From contig NZ_CP032548.1 of the NCBI RefSeq assembly GCF_003867015.1, forward strand, positions 558,001 to 622,000: 64,000 nt of DNA, in the 5' to 3' direction. The notes below the pieces were generated by a model. The model saw only the letters and a program-made list of their open reading frames with translations, was not told the DNA's origin and searched no databases. Of the stretch, positions 16,900 through 25,551 are shown piece after piece. The DNA is from Tenacibaculum singaporense. Lineage in GTDB: Bacteria > Bacteroidota > Bacteroidia > Flavobacteriales > Flavobacteriaceae. The number at the start of each line of letters is the position of its first letter. The stretch's first letter is position 1. The position numbers and the translations under genes were made by a program.

Positions 16900-17301
16900 T
16901 TTTGATAAGATTAAAAATTCATTTGTTAACAAGTTAGTAATTTTTCAAGAGTAAAACTATTTTAAATTTTATCGATTCACTTTTTAAAATTTATAAGTAT
17001 TATTTATTCTTTTATTTTTTTCTCTATCATTTTTATTAAAACCAGCGTAATCGGTGTTTTAAAGGGTTAAAAAAAGTTTTCATAAGCATTTGTATTAGCT
17101 AAAAATAAAAACTCTTTAAAACAGATAAAAAACCACTGTTTTTAATTAACATAATTTATGTGTTTTTAAATTATAATAAGAAAAAATAATACTTTGTTTT
17201 TAGCCAGAATTGTTAACTTTCGACGGTATTTTATGTGACTTTATTTAAAATTTGCTTCTACATAAAACCACTTACTTTCAATTAGAAAAAACAAAAAAAT
17301 T
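16900..17301. other. AT-rich divergent intergenic region
   Basis: About 400 bp between the divergent NTF2-like and TerB-like genes. It must contain both promoters, but I cannot single out a convincing box. No reading frame, RNA gene or repeat was seen. Confidence 0.4.
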
Positions 17302-17736
17302 ATGTCAATATCAGATTTATATTCAACCGGAAAACACAAACAAGAAATAGGGCACTTTGCTAGCGTAGTAAAAATTGCTAAAACTGATGGAATTATTTCA
17401 GAAGGAGAGCAATTGTTATTAGACAGAGCTGCAAAAAAATTAAATATTAGTGAAGAAGAATATCAACTAATTTTAAAAAATCCTGAAAAGTACCCGATAA
17501 ACGCTCCTGTAAGTTACGATGAACGTATAGAGCGCTTGTATCGTTTAACTAGAATGATTTTTGCTGATGAAGATGTAGCTAAAGAAGAAGTTGGTATACT
17601 CCGTAAAATTGCAGTAGCTTTGCATTTCTCTACTGAGAATGCTGAAAAAGTTTGCGATGAAGCCGTTCATTTAGTTTTAAACAATAACGACTTAGATGAT
17701 TTTACCGCAGCTATTAAAAAGGTAAATGCCAATTAA
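17302..17736 (+). CDS. TerB-like (tellurite-resistance-fold) protein
   Basis: 144 residues, cytoplasmic. The all-helical TerB fold is recognisable: HFASVVKIAKTDGIISEGEQLLLDRAAKKLNISEEE in the first half, and a second helical pair (YRLTRMIFADEDVAKEEVGILRKIAVAL) with the same spaced acidic residues (D/E-G-x-I-x-x-x-E and D-E-D-x-x-x-x-E) that bind metal in TerB-type domains. The role of single-domain forms in Bacteroidota is not defined; stress or membrane-associated sensing is inferred. It is followed after 56 bp by a beta-barrel gene on the same strand, with one terminator after both. Confidence 0.8.
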   Translation: MSISDLYSTGKHKQEIGHFASVVKIAKTDGIISEGEQLLLDRAAKKLNISEEEYQLILKNPEKYPINAPVSYDERIERLYRLTRMIFADEDVAKEEVGILRKIAVALHFSTENAEKVCDEAVHLVLNNNDLDDFTAAIKKVNAN

Positions 17737-17792
17737 ATTAATTATACTAAAAACTTATTAAACCAGTTATTAGTCTAAACACTTATCTCCCG

Positions 17793-18386
17793 ATGAAACA
17801 TAAAATTTTATTCATAGCAATCTTTACTTGTTTAACAACATCCGTTTTTTCTCAAAACTTAAACGACTCTTGGCAAATAGGTGTAGGTTTTGGAATAACA
17901 AAATTTAGTGAAAGTGATGCTGCTTTTATTGGCGATCAATATTTATTTCAAGTACCTACTTTAAGCTTAACCATGCCAATAGGTGATCGTTTTTCATTAG
18001 ACGGTGCTATGTCTTTTAATACTATTGATGATGTTGGTTTTATTAAAAACTCAGCAAAGTATTTTTCTATGGATGCTTCGTTTCGTTATAACTTGAATGC
18101 TATGTTTAACAAATTTGCTCCGTATGTTTTTATAGGAGGTAGTGTAGTTGATTCTGAACGTAAAATGACTCCTACACTTAATGTTGGTGCTGGTGGAATT
18201 TATTGGGTTAGTGATAATATTGGTGTTAATCCACAATTATACTACAAACACTCTTTTGAAGGCTATGAAAGTATGCGTTCACACATTCAAGGAACTTTAG
18301 GTGTTGTATTTAAATTAAACTGGAATAATGGTGGTGCTAATAATGGTCGTAATGCTGCCAAACATTTAGGAGGTTGTATGTTTTAA
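17793..18386 (+). CDS. Outer-membrane beta-barrel protein
   Basis: 197 residues. A signal peptide (MKHKILFIAIFTCLTTSVFS, cut before QNLND) leads into alternating strands with aromatic ends (WQIGVGFGITKF, LSLTMPIGDRFSLDGAMSFN, MDASFRYNLNAMFNKFAPYVFIGGSVV, VNPQLYYKHSFEGYESMRSHIQGTLGVVFKLNW), which is an eight-strand OmpA/OmpX-type porin-like barrel. The tail (NNGGANNGRNAAKHLGGCMF) is Gly/Asn-rich and ends in Cys-Met-Phe. No plug or peptidoglycan-binding domain is present. Probably co-transcribed with the upstream TerB-like gene. Confidence 0.8.
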   Translation: MKHKILFIAIFTCLTTSVFSQNLNDSWQIGVGFGITKFSESDAAFIGDQYLFQVPTLSLTMPIGDRFSLDGAMSFNTIDDVGFIKNSAKYFSMDASFRYNLNAMFNKFAPYVFIGGSVVDSERKMTPTLNVGAGGIYWVSDNIGVNPQLYYKHSFEGYESMRSHIQGTLGVVFKLNWNNGGANNGRNAAKHLGGCMF

Positions 18387-18403
18387 ACCTCTATTTAATA
18401 TAT

Positions 18404-18436
18404 AAAAAAAGCCGCTTAAACAGCGGCTTTTTTATT
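18404..18436. terminator. Bidirectional terminator
   Basis: AAAAAAGCCGCT / AGCGGCTTTTTT hairpin with five-base loop, between the convergent barrel gene and gltX; A and T tracts on both sides allow use in both directions. Confidence 0.9.
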
Positions 18437-18438
18437 TT

Positions 18439-19962
18439 TTATGATAGTTCCTTTATCGCGTTTTGTATTCTAGTAATAGTAGTTTCTTTGCCTATCATTG
18501 TCATAATATCAAACAAATCTGGGCCCGCAAGCTTTCCTACCAAACTTAAACGTAGTGGTTGCATTACTTTACCAAATCCTATTTCTTTTGAGGTAATCCA
18601 TCCTTTAATTTCAGTTTCAGTATTTTCAATTGAAAAATCTTCTATTTTAGAAATTACTTCTACTAATTCTTGCATTAACTCACTCGTAGTATCTTTCCAT
18701 TGCTTTTTAACCGCTTTTGCATCGTATTCTGAAGGATTTTTAAAGAAAAAGCTAGATAACTCCCAAAAATCAGCTACAAACGTTGCACGCTCTTTTATTA
18801 AAGAAACTATTTTTTCTGCCTGATCTTTATCTGTAATTATTCCTTTTTTTTCAAGAATAGGCAAAAATAATGCTGTAAGCTCTTCGTTAGACTTTTGCTG
18901 TAAATACTGTTGGTTAAACCATTTAGTTTTGTCTGGACTAAACTTGGCTCCTGATTTACTTACACGTGCTAAATCGAACGCTTCTGTTAATTCTTCTAAA
19001 CTAAAAATTTCTTGTTCTGTTCCAGGATTCCATCCTAAGAATGCTAACATATTTATAAATGCATCAGCAAAATAACCATCCTCTTTGTATCCACGTGAAA
19101 CATCACCTGTTTGCTCATTGGTATATTCTAACGGGAATACTGGAAAACCTAATTTATCACCATCTCGCTTACTTAATTTTCCTTTTCCTACTGGTTTTAA
19201 AATTAATGGTAAGTGTGCAAATTTTGGTGCTTTCCAATCAAACGCACGATATAATAACTCATGTAGTGGGAGAGAAGGTAACCATTCTTCACCACGAATT
19301 ACATGTGAAATTTCCATTAAATGGTCATCTACAATATTTGCTAAGTGATAAGTTGGCATACCATCAGATTTAAACAATACTTTATCATCTAAGGTATTTG
19401 TTTCCACTTTAATCGTACCACGGATTTCATCTTGTAAAATTAAGGTCTCGTCTTGTGGAGTTTTAAAACGGATTACGTATTTTTCTCCTGCACTAATCTT
19501 AGCCGCAACTTCTTCTTTAGATAATACTAATGAATTTACCAATCTTCCTTTTTCTCGATTGTGCCAGTTGTAAATAAAGGTTTTTCCTTTTTCTTCATGA
19601 TCTTTACGGTGTGCATCTAATTCTTCAGCTGTATCAAAAGCATAATACGCCCAACCAGATTCAATTAACTGATCTGCGTATTTTTTATACAAATCTTTAC
19701 GTTCTGACTGACGGTAAGGTCCGAATTTTTCGTTTTTACCTGGACCTTCATCAAATGGAATATTACACCACTCTAACGAATCGATGATATATTGTTCTGC
19801 ATTGGCTACATAACGGGTTTGATCTGTATCTTCAATACGTAAAACAAAGGTTCCATTATGTTTTTTAGCAAATAAATAATTGAATAAAGCAGTTCTTACA
19901 CCACCTATGTGTAAAGGTCCTGTCGGACTCGGAGCAAAGCGTACTCTTACGTTCTCAGTCAT
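18439..19962 (-). CDS. gltX: Glutamyl-tRNA synthetase
   Basis: 507 residues. Class I aminoacyl-tRNA synthetase that charges tRNA-Glu. The HIGH-type signature is FAPSPTGPLHIGGVRTALFN at residues 8-27 and the KMSKS-type loop is GKLSKRDG at about 265. The C-terminal anticodon-binding helical domain is complete, ending VGKLAGPDLFDIMTMIGKETTITRIQNAIKEL. I start at the ATG at 19960-19962 (MTENVRVRFAPSPTGP); the frame could begin 24 bases earlier, but the extra residues lie outside the family's start. It is transcribed towards, and shares a terminator with, the convergent barrel gene. Confidence 0.98.
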   Translation of the reverse strand: MTENVRVRFAPSPTGPLHIGGVRTALFNYLFAKKHNGTFVLRIEDTDQTRYVANAEQYIIDSLEWCNIPFDEGPGKNEKFGPYRQSERKDLYKKYADQLIESGWAYYAFDTAEELDAHRKDHEEKGKTFIYNWHNREKGRLVNSLVLSKEEVAAKISAGEKYVIRFKTPQDETLILQDEIRGTIKVETNTLDDKVLFKSDGMPTYHLANIVDDHLMEISHVIRGEEWLPSLPLHELLYRAFDWKAPKFAHLPLILKPVGKGKLSKRDGDKLGFPVFPLEYTNEQTGDVSRGYKEDGYFADAFINMLAFLGWNPGTEQEIFSLEELTEAFDLARVSKSGAKFSPDKTKWFNQQYLQQKSNEELTALFLPILEKKGIITDKDQAEKIVSLIKERATFVADFWELSSFFFKNPSEYDAKAVKKQWKDTTSELMQELVEVISKIEDFSIENTETEIKGWITSKEIGFGKVMQPLRLSLVGKLAGPDLFDIMTMIGKETTITRIQNAIKELS

Positions 19963-20034
19963 TTTTTTATTGATTTGAAAGCGCAAAGATAGTTGTATGT
20001 TAATAGAAAAGAAAAAGGAGGAAAGAGAAAAAAG

Positions 20035-20062
20035 AAAAAAAGCGAGTTAAACTCGCTTTTAA
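20035..20062 (-). terminator. Terminator of the peptide operon
   Basis: AAAAGCGAG / CTCGCTTTT stem with five-base loop, nine bases past the stop of the last double-glycine peptide gene; on the minus strand it runs into a T tract. Confidence 0.8.
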
Positions 20063-20070
20063 AATAATTT

Positions 20071-20223
20071 TTATGAGTTATCTGGAACACATGCACAAGC
20101 TGTGTAATCATACACATAACCCACATCACAAGGCTCAAGAGGAAAGCATCCACCATTTCCTTTAATTATCTTTTGTTCCTTTTTACTAAGTAATTTACCA
20201 GTTTTTGAAATGTTCTTTAACAT
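20071..20223 (-). CDS. Double-glycine-leader peptide A (bacteriocin/RiPP-like precursor)
   Basis: 50 residues. The leader MLKNISKTGKLLSKKEQKII-KGNGG matches the Bacteroidota double-glycine leaders (bacteriocin-type signal, with the KKEQK box before Gly-Gly). After the GG comes a 25-residue core that begins CFPLEPCDVG and ends TACACVPDNS, with four cysteines. Known of the family: the leader is removed by the peptidase domain of a PCAT-type ABC exporter. No such exporter is in this window. It follows peptide B across a hairpin (20251-20272) and ends before a terminator, so it is the last gene of a three-peptide unit. Confidence 0.8.
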   Translation of the reverse strand: MLKNISKTGKLLSKKEQKIIKGNGGCFPLEPCDVGYVYDYTACACVPDNS

Positions 20224-20249
20224 AATTTTTAAATTTATAGATTAATATG

Positions 20250-20273
20250 AAAAAGCGAACCGAAGTCCGCTTA
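20250..20273 (-). terminator. Intra-operon hairpin between peptides B and A
   Basis: On the minus strand it reads AAGCGGAC-TTCG-GTTCGCTT followed by TTTTC: a stable stem with a UUCG-type tetraloop and a short T tract. It lies after the peptide B stop and 28 bases before the peptide A start, so it probably attenuates transcription into A. Confidence 0.6.
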
Positions 20274-20280
20274 CTGTTTC

Positions 20281-20457
20281 TTAGCACATATCTTGTTTAC
20301 AATCATAAAAACAAGCACTAAACTCTTCTTTAGTTTGAAAGTTTTGCGATCTACAAAAATCTACACAAACAGAACAAAAAAATTGAGAACCTCCATTAAT
20401 AAGTTTTTGCTCTTTTTTGTTTAGTGTACTACCTAAATTTGAAATATTCTTTAACAT
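20281..20457 (-). CDS. Double-glycine-leader peptide B
   Basis: 58 residues. Leader MLKNISNLGSTLNKKEQKLI-NGG is nearly identical to that of peptide C and closely similar to A. The core after Gly-Gly has about 35 residues with six cysteines (CSVCVDFC at its start; ACFYDCKQDMC at its end), all paired in number, which suggests disulfides or thioether rings. It starts nine bases after the peptide C stop, so B and C are translated from one transcript. Function, inferred: secreted antibacterial or signalling peptide. Confidence 0.8.
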   Translation of the reverse strand: MLKNISNLGSTLNKKEQKLINGGSQFFCSVCVDFCRSQNFQTKEEFSACFYDCKQDMC

Positions 20458-20466
20458 AATATGTTT

Positions 20467-20652
20467 TTAAGATATTTGACAATACCCCCAATAACAAAAG
20501 AAACGTTCATTTTCCATCCCTGGGTAAGAATTAAGAATATCACAATCGCTATTTGTAGAGCATTGCATAGTTCCTCCGCCAAAACCACCATTAATATTTT
20601 TTTGTTCTTTTTTGTTTAGGGTAGTACCTAAATTTGAAATGTTTTGTAACAT
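20467..20652 (-). CDS. Double-glycine-leader peptide C
   Basis: 61 residues. Leader MLQNISNLGTTLNKKEQKNI-NGG, then a core that starts FGGGTMQCSTNSDCD and ends FFCYWGYCQIS, with four cysteines. I start at the ATG at 20650-20652, because the leader begins there in all four paralogs; a frame reaching 20682 adds ten residues from the promoter region. First gene of the C-B-A unit, with a recognisable promoter upstream. Confidence 0.82.
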   Translation of the reverse strand: MLQNISNLGTTLNKKEQKNINGGFGGGTMQCSTNSDCDILNSYPGMENERFFCYWGYCQIS

Positions 20653-20664
20653 CTTTAAAGTTTT

Positions 20665-20693
20665 TAAAATTAGTACTAGCAATTTAATTCAAC
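20665..20693 (-). promoter_or_regulatory. Candidate Bacteroidota promoter of peptides C-B-A
   Basis: On the minus strand: TTGAA, 15-17 bases, TAATTTTA (consensus TAnnTTTG), 12 bases before the peptide C start codon. The block from the promoter to the start codon is repeated almost base for base before peptide D at 21983-22010. Confidence 0.55.
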
Positions 20694-20721
20694 TTTAAAA
20701 ATTCTTCGTTTATTTTGCCTT

Positions 20722-20752
20722 AAAAAAAGTATGGGTTATCCATACTTTTTTA
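20722..20752 (-). terminator. Terminator overlapping the barrel-gene stop codon
   Basis: TAAAAAAAGTATGG / CCATACTTTTTTA hairpin with a short loop; it overlaps the stop codon of the upstream barrel gene and separates it from the peptide C promoter. Confidence 0.75.
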
Positions 20753-21595
20753 AAACTTATGATACAATCCAAAACTCAATGCTGGAGCTTTGGCTACATT
20801 TCTTCCTGCAAAAGCACCTCCGAAACCAACATTAGCTCCAAAAGATTTATTGAACTCACCTATAAGTTTTAATCCAAAGGCTGCGTAGCTTTGATCGTTT
20901 ACATACAAACCTGTAGCTAAATTTTCTTGAGGCAATATAACGTCTCCATTTTTTAAAGAGGCAACACCGTCTAAAAAGCCTGCTACCCATAACCAATTTA
21001 GTGCTTTGTAACCAACTTCTCCTCCTAATTTATAGTTAGAGCTATAGTCGTTTGTTCTAATATCAAATCCTGTAAATACTTGTATATACCATGAATCAAA
21101 ACCTCTTCCTGTTAAAAACAACGGTGTGAATGTCCACGCATCATAGCCACTTCGTATTCCTGAATTCTCTTTATAACTGCTTGTATTCGCTTCAATAGAA
21201 AGTTGTCCTGATAACAACCATTTATTATTAGAAAAGTTATGTTTTATTCCTAATTGGATGTTTCCTAATAAGGTTTCAGAAGTTTCTTCAATAGTAAAAG
21301 AAGGAAAAATTACAGACATATCTTCTGTAAAATTACCTGTTTTAACCATTTTTAAAGGAATGTTAGCAAATAATGTTGTTTTGTCTGTTACACCATATTC
21401 TCCGTATAGTTGTAATGTGTTATCGGTTATTTCTCGTTGAGGTTTGTAATCTGGATTACCATAGATTTTATCATAGCTTCCAATAGTAGTAAATGAAGCT
21501 TGAATATATCCTTCATTTTTATTTTTTGTCCACGGACTTTGAGAAAAAGCATTAAATGTAATTAAAAATAATGCTGGTAAAACTAGTTGTTTCAT
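20750..21595 (-). CDS. Outer-membrane beta-barrel protein between peptide genes
   Basis: 281 residues. Signal peptide MKQLVLPALFLITFNAFS, then a regular barrel: EGYIQASFTTIGSYDKIYG, TLQLYGEYGVTDKTTLFANIPLKMVKTG, LLGNIQLGIKHNFSNNKWLLSGQLSIEANT, and a final strand ending PALSFGLYHKF with the C-terminal aromatic residue used for insertion. It resembles the broad 'MetA-pathway of phenol degradation'-type transporter barrels. It is sandwiched between the peptide D gene (upstream, same strand) and the C-B-A genes, which makes an export or self-protection role worth considering, but that is inference from position only. Confidence 0.75.
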   Translation of the reverse strand: MKQLVLPALFLITFNAFSQSPWTKNKNEGYIQASFTTIGSYDKIYGNPDYKPQREITDNTLQLYGEYGVTDKTTLFANIPLKMVKTGNFTEDMSVIFPSFTIEETSETLLGNIQLGIKHNFSNNKWLLSGQLSIEANTSSYKENSGIRSGYDAWTFTPLFLTGRGFDSWYIQVFTGFDIRTNDYSSNYKLGGEVGYKALNWLWVAGFLDGVASLKNGDVILPQENLATGLYVNDQSYAAFGLKLIGEFNKSFGANVGFGGAFAGRNVAKAPALSFGLYHKF

Positions 21596-21689
21596 ACTAA
21601 AATATTTTTATTATTAGTTTACAAAAGCTTTCGTTCCTTACAAAAGAGTTATTCTTTAGGTAATATTTTTTATAACACATCACAAAAAA

Positions 21690-21721
21690 GTAAAGCAGTA
21701 TTTAAATAAATACTGCTTTCA
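21690..21721 (-). terminator. Terminator of peptide D
   Basis: AAAGCAGTATTTA / TAAATACTGCTTT, a perfect 13-bp stem with a two-base gap, 16 bases past the peptide D stop. Confidence 0.8.
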
Positions 21722-21736
21722 TACATTTTCTGGACC

Positions 21737-21970
21737 TTAGCTTATACAACATAAATCATTTTGTATAATCCCTGTACAACTTATTCCTGTCGGTGTATCA
21801 AAAGCACATGGATTACCTTCTCCAAAACCTACATATCCATTTCCTCCCGGATACCTTTCATGACATCCTGTTATATCACATTCATTATTTCCTGAAAAGA
21901 AACCTCCTTTTATGTTTTTTTGTGCTACCTTATTAAGTAAAACACCTAAGCTTGAAATGTTTTTTAACAT
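21737..21970 (-). CDS. Double-glycine-leader peptide D
   Basis: 77 residues, the longest of the four. Leader MLKNISSLGVLLNKVAQKNI-KGG; here KKEQ is replaced by KVAQ. The core is about 54 residues, glycine-rich (YPGGNGYVGFGEGNPC) with six cysteines, ending NDLCCIS. I start at the ATG at 21968-21970, aligned to the other leaders. It has its own promoter and terminator, so it is expressed separately from C-B-A, upstream of the barrel gene. Confidence 0.82.
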   Translation of the reverse strand: MLKNISSLGVLLNKVAQKNIKGGFFSGNNECDITGCHERYPGGNGYVGFGEGNPCAFDTPTGISCTGIIQNDLCCIS

Positions 21971-21982
21971 CTTTAAATTTTT

Positions 21983-22010
21983 TAAAATTAGTACCAGCAA
22001 TTTAATTCAA
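21983..22010 (-). promoter_or_regulatory. Candidate promoter of peptide D
   Basis: Same TTGAATTAAATTGC..TACTAATTTTA arrangement as at 20665-20693, with one or two changed bases, followed by a very similar short 5' leader. The duplication marks the peptide genes as copied together with their promoter. Confidence 0.55.
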
Positions 22011-22170
22011 CTTTAAAAACTCATCGACTTTTTTCCCTTACAAAAGGTATGGTAAATCCTTATTTTTTCTTCAAATAGCATGTTTAAAGGGGTTTATTAA
22101 TGAAAAATAGGGGTTTAAATAAATCTTTAACTAAAATTTCCTCTTAAAACACGTATTTTTATACTTGAAT

Positions 22171-25100
22171 ATGGAAAATTTTAATAAAATACAGCAAAAA
22201 CTAAAGCAGTTTAGTAAGAAGTTTTATACAAATGAATTGATAAAAGGAAGCATTTTATTTGTTTCTTTAGGATTAATTTATTTGCTCTTCACTCTGTTTA
22301 TTGAATACTTTTTATGGTTAAAACCAACCGCCAGAACCTTTTTATTTTGGTTATTTATTATAGTAGAAGTGTTCTTATTTTTCCGTTTTATTTGTTTTCC
22401 TATTTTTAAAATTGCAGGTTTACAAAAAGGAATTTCTTTTGAAGAGGCTTCTAAAATAATTGGAAATCATTTTCCTGAAGTAAAAGATAAATTATTAAAT
22501 GTTTTACAGCTACAACAAAACAATCAGCAGTCTGATTTATTAGCTGCTAGTATTGAGCAAAAATCGAAAGAATTACAGCCTGTTTCTTTTAATAAGGCCA
22601 TTGACTTTAGTAGAAATAGAAAGTATGTAAAATATGCTTTAATTCCTTTCTTAATTTGGGGAATTTCTATGCTTACAGGAACATCAAGTAAACTTTCACA
22701 AAGTTTTAATCGTGTAGTAAATCATTCGGTAGCTTATAATCCTCCAGCTCCTTTTTATTTTAATTTAACCGCAAAAGATTTACGTGTTATTAAAGGAAAA
22801 GATATAACTGTATATATACAAACAGAAGGGAAGGTGATACCACAAGAAACCAAAATTCATTTTAATGGTCAACAATATTTTATGGAAAATGAAGGAAATG
22901 GTTTGTTTTCATATACCTTTTCTGAAGTCCAAAATCCTATTTTATTTTATGCAAGTGCCAATGGAATTGAATCTAATGAGTATACTATAACGATTATTAA
23001 AACCCCATCGATTCAAAATATTTCATTAAATCTAACCTATCCATCATACATAGGAAAAGCTTCTGAAACAATTAACAACACCGGAAACTTAAATGTTCCA
23101 CAAGGAACAATTGTAAAATGGGATATTAAAACTTCTGAAACCGATACAGTTACCTTTATAGAAAAAGAAAAAAGAACAATTTTTAAACAAAAAGAAAGCA
23201 ACGAATTTGAGTTTTCTAAACGTGTACTGAACAATACTAATTATCAAATTACAACATCTAACAAAAATCTAACAGATTACGAACAGCTACAGTTTTCTAT
23301 TAATGTAACTAAAGATGAATATCCAACTATCAATGTAAATTCAAATATTGATAGTATTTCTCGTGGAAATGCCCAGTTTGTGGGTCAAATTGCTGATGAT
23401 TATGGTTTTAAGAGGTTAGAATTGGTTTATTACGACAAAAACAATAATCAAAACACTGATAATCAAGTGATTAAAATAAATAAAGAGAACATTCAAACCT
23501 TTTATTTTGAATTTCCTGGAAGTTTAGATTTAAAAGAGGGAATAGACTATGAAATGTACTTTCAAGTATACGATAATGATGTTGTAAATGGTAGTAAAAA
23601 AGCCATGAGTAGAAAGTTTAGCTACCAACAAAAAACAAAAGAAGAAATAGAGGAAGAGCTATTACAAGAACAAAAAAACTACATAGAAAACATAACTAAC
23701 TCACTAGATCAACAACAAAAAAGTAAGAAAGATTTAGAGAAAATACAGTTTGATTTACAAAACAAAAAGAATATTAACTGGAATGATCAAAAGAAAATTC
23801 AGAATTTAATAAAGCGTCAGGAGCAATACAAGCAAATGATGCAACGTCAAACACAAAAATTACAAGAGAATTTTTCTGAAAAGAAAGAGGAAAATGAAAC
23901 TCTTGAGCAGAAAAAAGAAAACCTTAAAAAGCGTATTGAAGAACTTAAAAAGTTAGAAAAGCAACAAAAATTATTAGATGAATTAAACAAGCTAGCTGAT
24001 AAACTTAAAAAAGAAGATTTAATTAAAAAGACAAAAGAACTAGCTGAACAAAACAAACAACAAGAACGTAGTTTGGAACGTATTTTAGAAATGACTAAGC
24101 GCTTTTATGTAGAACAAAAGATGAATCAATTAGCAAACAAACTCGATGATTTATCAAAAAAACAAGAAGAGTTAAGTAACAAAGAATCTAGCAAAGAAGA
24201 ACAGCAACAAATTAATGAAGAGTTTCAAAAAACAAAGAAAGAGTTAGATGATTTAGAAAAAGATAATCAAGGTTTAAAACAACCCATGGAAATTCCTTCT
24301 ATGGAAGATTTGGAAAAACAAACTCAAGAAGAACTTAATAAAGCTGAAGAAAATTTAGATAAAAATAACGCTTCTGAAACAAAGAAAAATCAAAAAAAAG
24401 CTGCTAAAAAAATGCAGCAAATGAGTCAGAAGATGCAACAATCAATGCAATCTATGAGTGCAGAAATGGAAGAAGAAAACATGGAAGGTTTACGTCAAAT
24501 ATTAGAAAACCTTATCACATTCTCTTTCGACCAAGAAGCTTTAATGAATGAGTTTTCTTCCTCAAATTCATCACATCCTAACTTTGGTAAAAACCTTCAG
24601 AAACAACACCAACTAAAAACCTATTTTGAACATATTGATGATAGCTTATTTGTACTTTCAATGCGAGTTCCTAGTATATCTTCAAAAATTCAAGATCACT
24701 TAGCACAAGCTCATTATAATCTAGATCAGTCTTTAGAAAATTTTGCAGATAATTATTTTCAAAACGGAATCTCTAATCAACAGTATGTAATGACTTCAGC
24801 AAATACATTAGCGGATATGTTGAGTAATACTTTAGACGCTATGCAAAACCCAAAACCTGGAAATGGAAAAGGGAAGGGGAAAGGTAAATCGTTTAGCTTA
24901 CCAGACATCATTCAAAAGCAAAGTGAATTAATGGAAAAGATGAAACAAGGCATGCAAAAGAAAAATCAAGGAAACCCAAAGGATGGAAAAGACGGTAAAA
25001 ATAAAGGTGAAAAAGAAGGGCAAAACGGTGAACAAAATGATGATTTAGATGGTGAATTGTATCAAATTTACAAAGAACAATCACAACTTAGAGAACAGTT

Positions 25101-25464
25101 AAAAAATGCTATTAACGAAGGAAATTCTGGAAACAAGGAAGCAAAAAAAGCTTTAAAAAAGATGGAGGAGTTAGAGAATGAAATTTTAGAAAAAGGTTTT
25201 ACACAAGAAAGTATTAATAGAATGCAGCAATTAAACTACGAGCTACTTAAATTAGACAAGGCTACATTCGAACAAAACAGAGATAAACAACGTAAATCAA
25301 ACACCAATTTACAAGAGTTTAATAACAATACAACTAAGGAATTGAAGTTTAAAAAGTTGTTTTATAACCAAACTGAGATATTAAACAGACAATCACTACC
25401 TTTGCGCCAAAATTACAAAAAGAAGGTGCAAGAGTACTTTAGCCTTCCAAAGGATAGAAAATAA
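22171..25464 (+). CDS. DUF4175-family large membrane protein
   Basis: 1097 residues. The N-terminus has two or three membrane helices (about residues 25-45, 55-78 and 160-175) and the DUF4175-type start LKGLIYLLFTLFIEYFLW / FEEASKIIGNHFPEVKDKLLNVLQLQ. A beta-rich region follows to about 490, then a very long Lys/Glu/Gln coiled coil (about 490-760), Gly/Lys-rich linkers (GNGKGKGKGK near 905; NPKDGKDGKNKGEKEG near 935) and a final helical tail. In Bacteroidota these genes often adjoin aerotolerance/Bat-like clusters; none is here. The ATG at 22171 is preferred over a TTG two codons before. Function unknown. Confidence 0.85.
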   Translation: MENFNKIQQKLKQFSKKFYTNELIKGSILFVSLGLIYLLFTLFIEYFLWLKPTARTFLFWLFIIVEVFLFFRFICFPIFKIAGLQKGISFEEASKIIGNHFPEVKDKLLNVLQLQQNNQQSDLLAASIEQKSKELQPVSFNKAIDFSRNRKYVKYALIPFLIWGISMLTGTSSKLSQSFNRVVNHSVAYNPPAPFYFNLTAKDLRVIKGKDITVYIQTEGKVIPQETKIHFNGQQYFMENEGNGLFSYTFSEVQNPILFYASANGIESNEYTITIIKTPSIQNISLNLTYPSYIGKASETINNTGNLNVPQGTIVKWDIKTSETDTVTFIEKEKRTIFKQKESNEFEFSKRVLNNTNYQITTSNKNLTDYEQLQFSINVTKDEYPTINVNSNIDSISRGNAQFVGQIADDYGFKRLELVYYDKNNNQNTDNQVIKINKENIQTFYFEFPGSLDLKEGIDYEMYFQVYDNDVVNGSKKAMSRKFSYQQKTKEEIEEELLQEQKNYIENITNSLDQQQKSKKDLEKIQFDLQNKKNINWNDQKKIQNLIKRQEQYKQMMQRQTQKLQENFSEKKEENETLEQKKENLKKRIEELKKLEKQQKLLDELNKLADKLKKEDLIKKTKELAEQNKQQERSLERILEMTKRFYVEQKMNQLANKLDDLSKKQEELSNKESSKEEQQQINEEFQKTKKELDDLEKDNQGLKQPMEIPSMEDLEKQTQEELNKAEENLDKNNASETKKNQKKAAKKMQQMSQKMQQSMQSMSAEMEEENMEGLRQILENLITFSFDQEALMNEFSSSNSSHPNFGKNLQKQHQLKTYFEHIDDSLFVLSMRVPSISSKIQDHLAQAHYNLDQSLENFADNYFQNGISNQQYVMTSANTLADMLSNTLDAMQNPKPGNGKGKGKGKSFSLPDIIQKQSELMEKMKQGMQKKNQGNPKDGKDGKNKGEKEGQNGEQNDDLDGELYQIYKEQSQLREQLKNAINEGNSGNKEAKKALKKMEELENEILEKGFTQESINRMQQLNYELLKLDKATFEQNRDKQRKSNTNLQEFNNNTTKELKFKKLFYNQTEILNRQSLPLRQNYKKKVQEYFSLPKDRK

Positions 25465-25551
25465 CGTATTAAAAAGCCTTTAGATTATACAAAATACTAT
25501 TGCTTTTTAATTATGTTTTTAAATAATAACAATAGTATTTGATATAAAGAA

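Noticed and set aside
19959..20156. 65-residue minus-strand reading frame
   Set aside because: It overlaps the double-glycine peptide A gene and the gltX start in another frame; the peptide reading has a convincing leader, this one has none.
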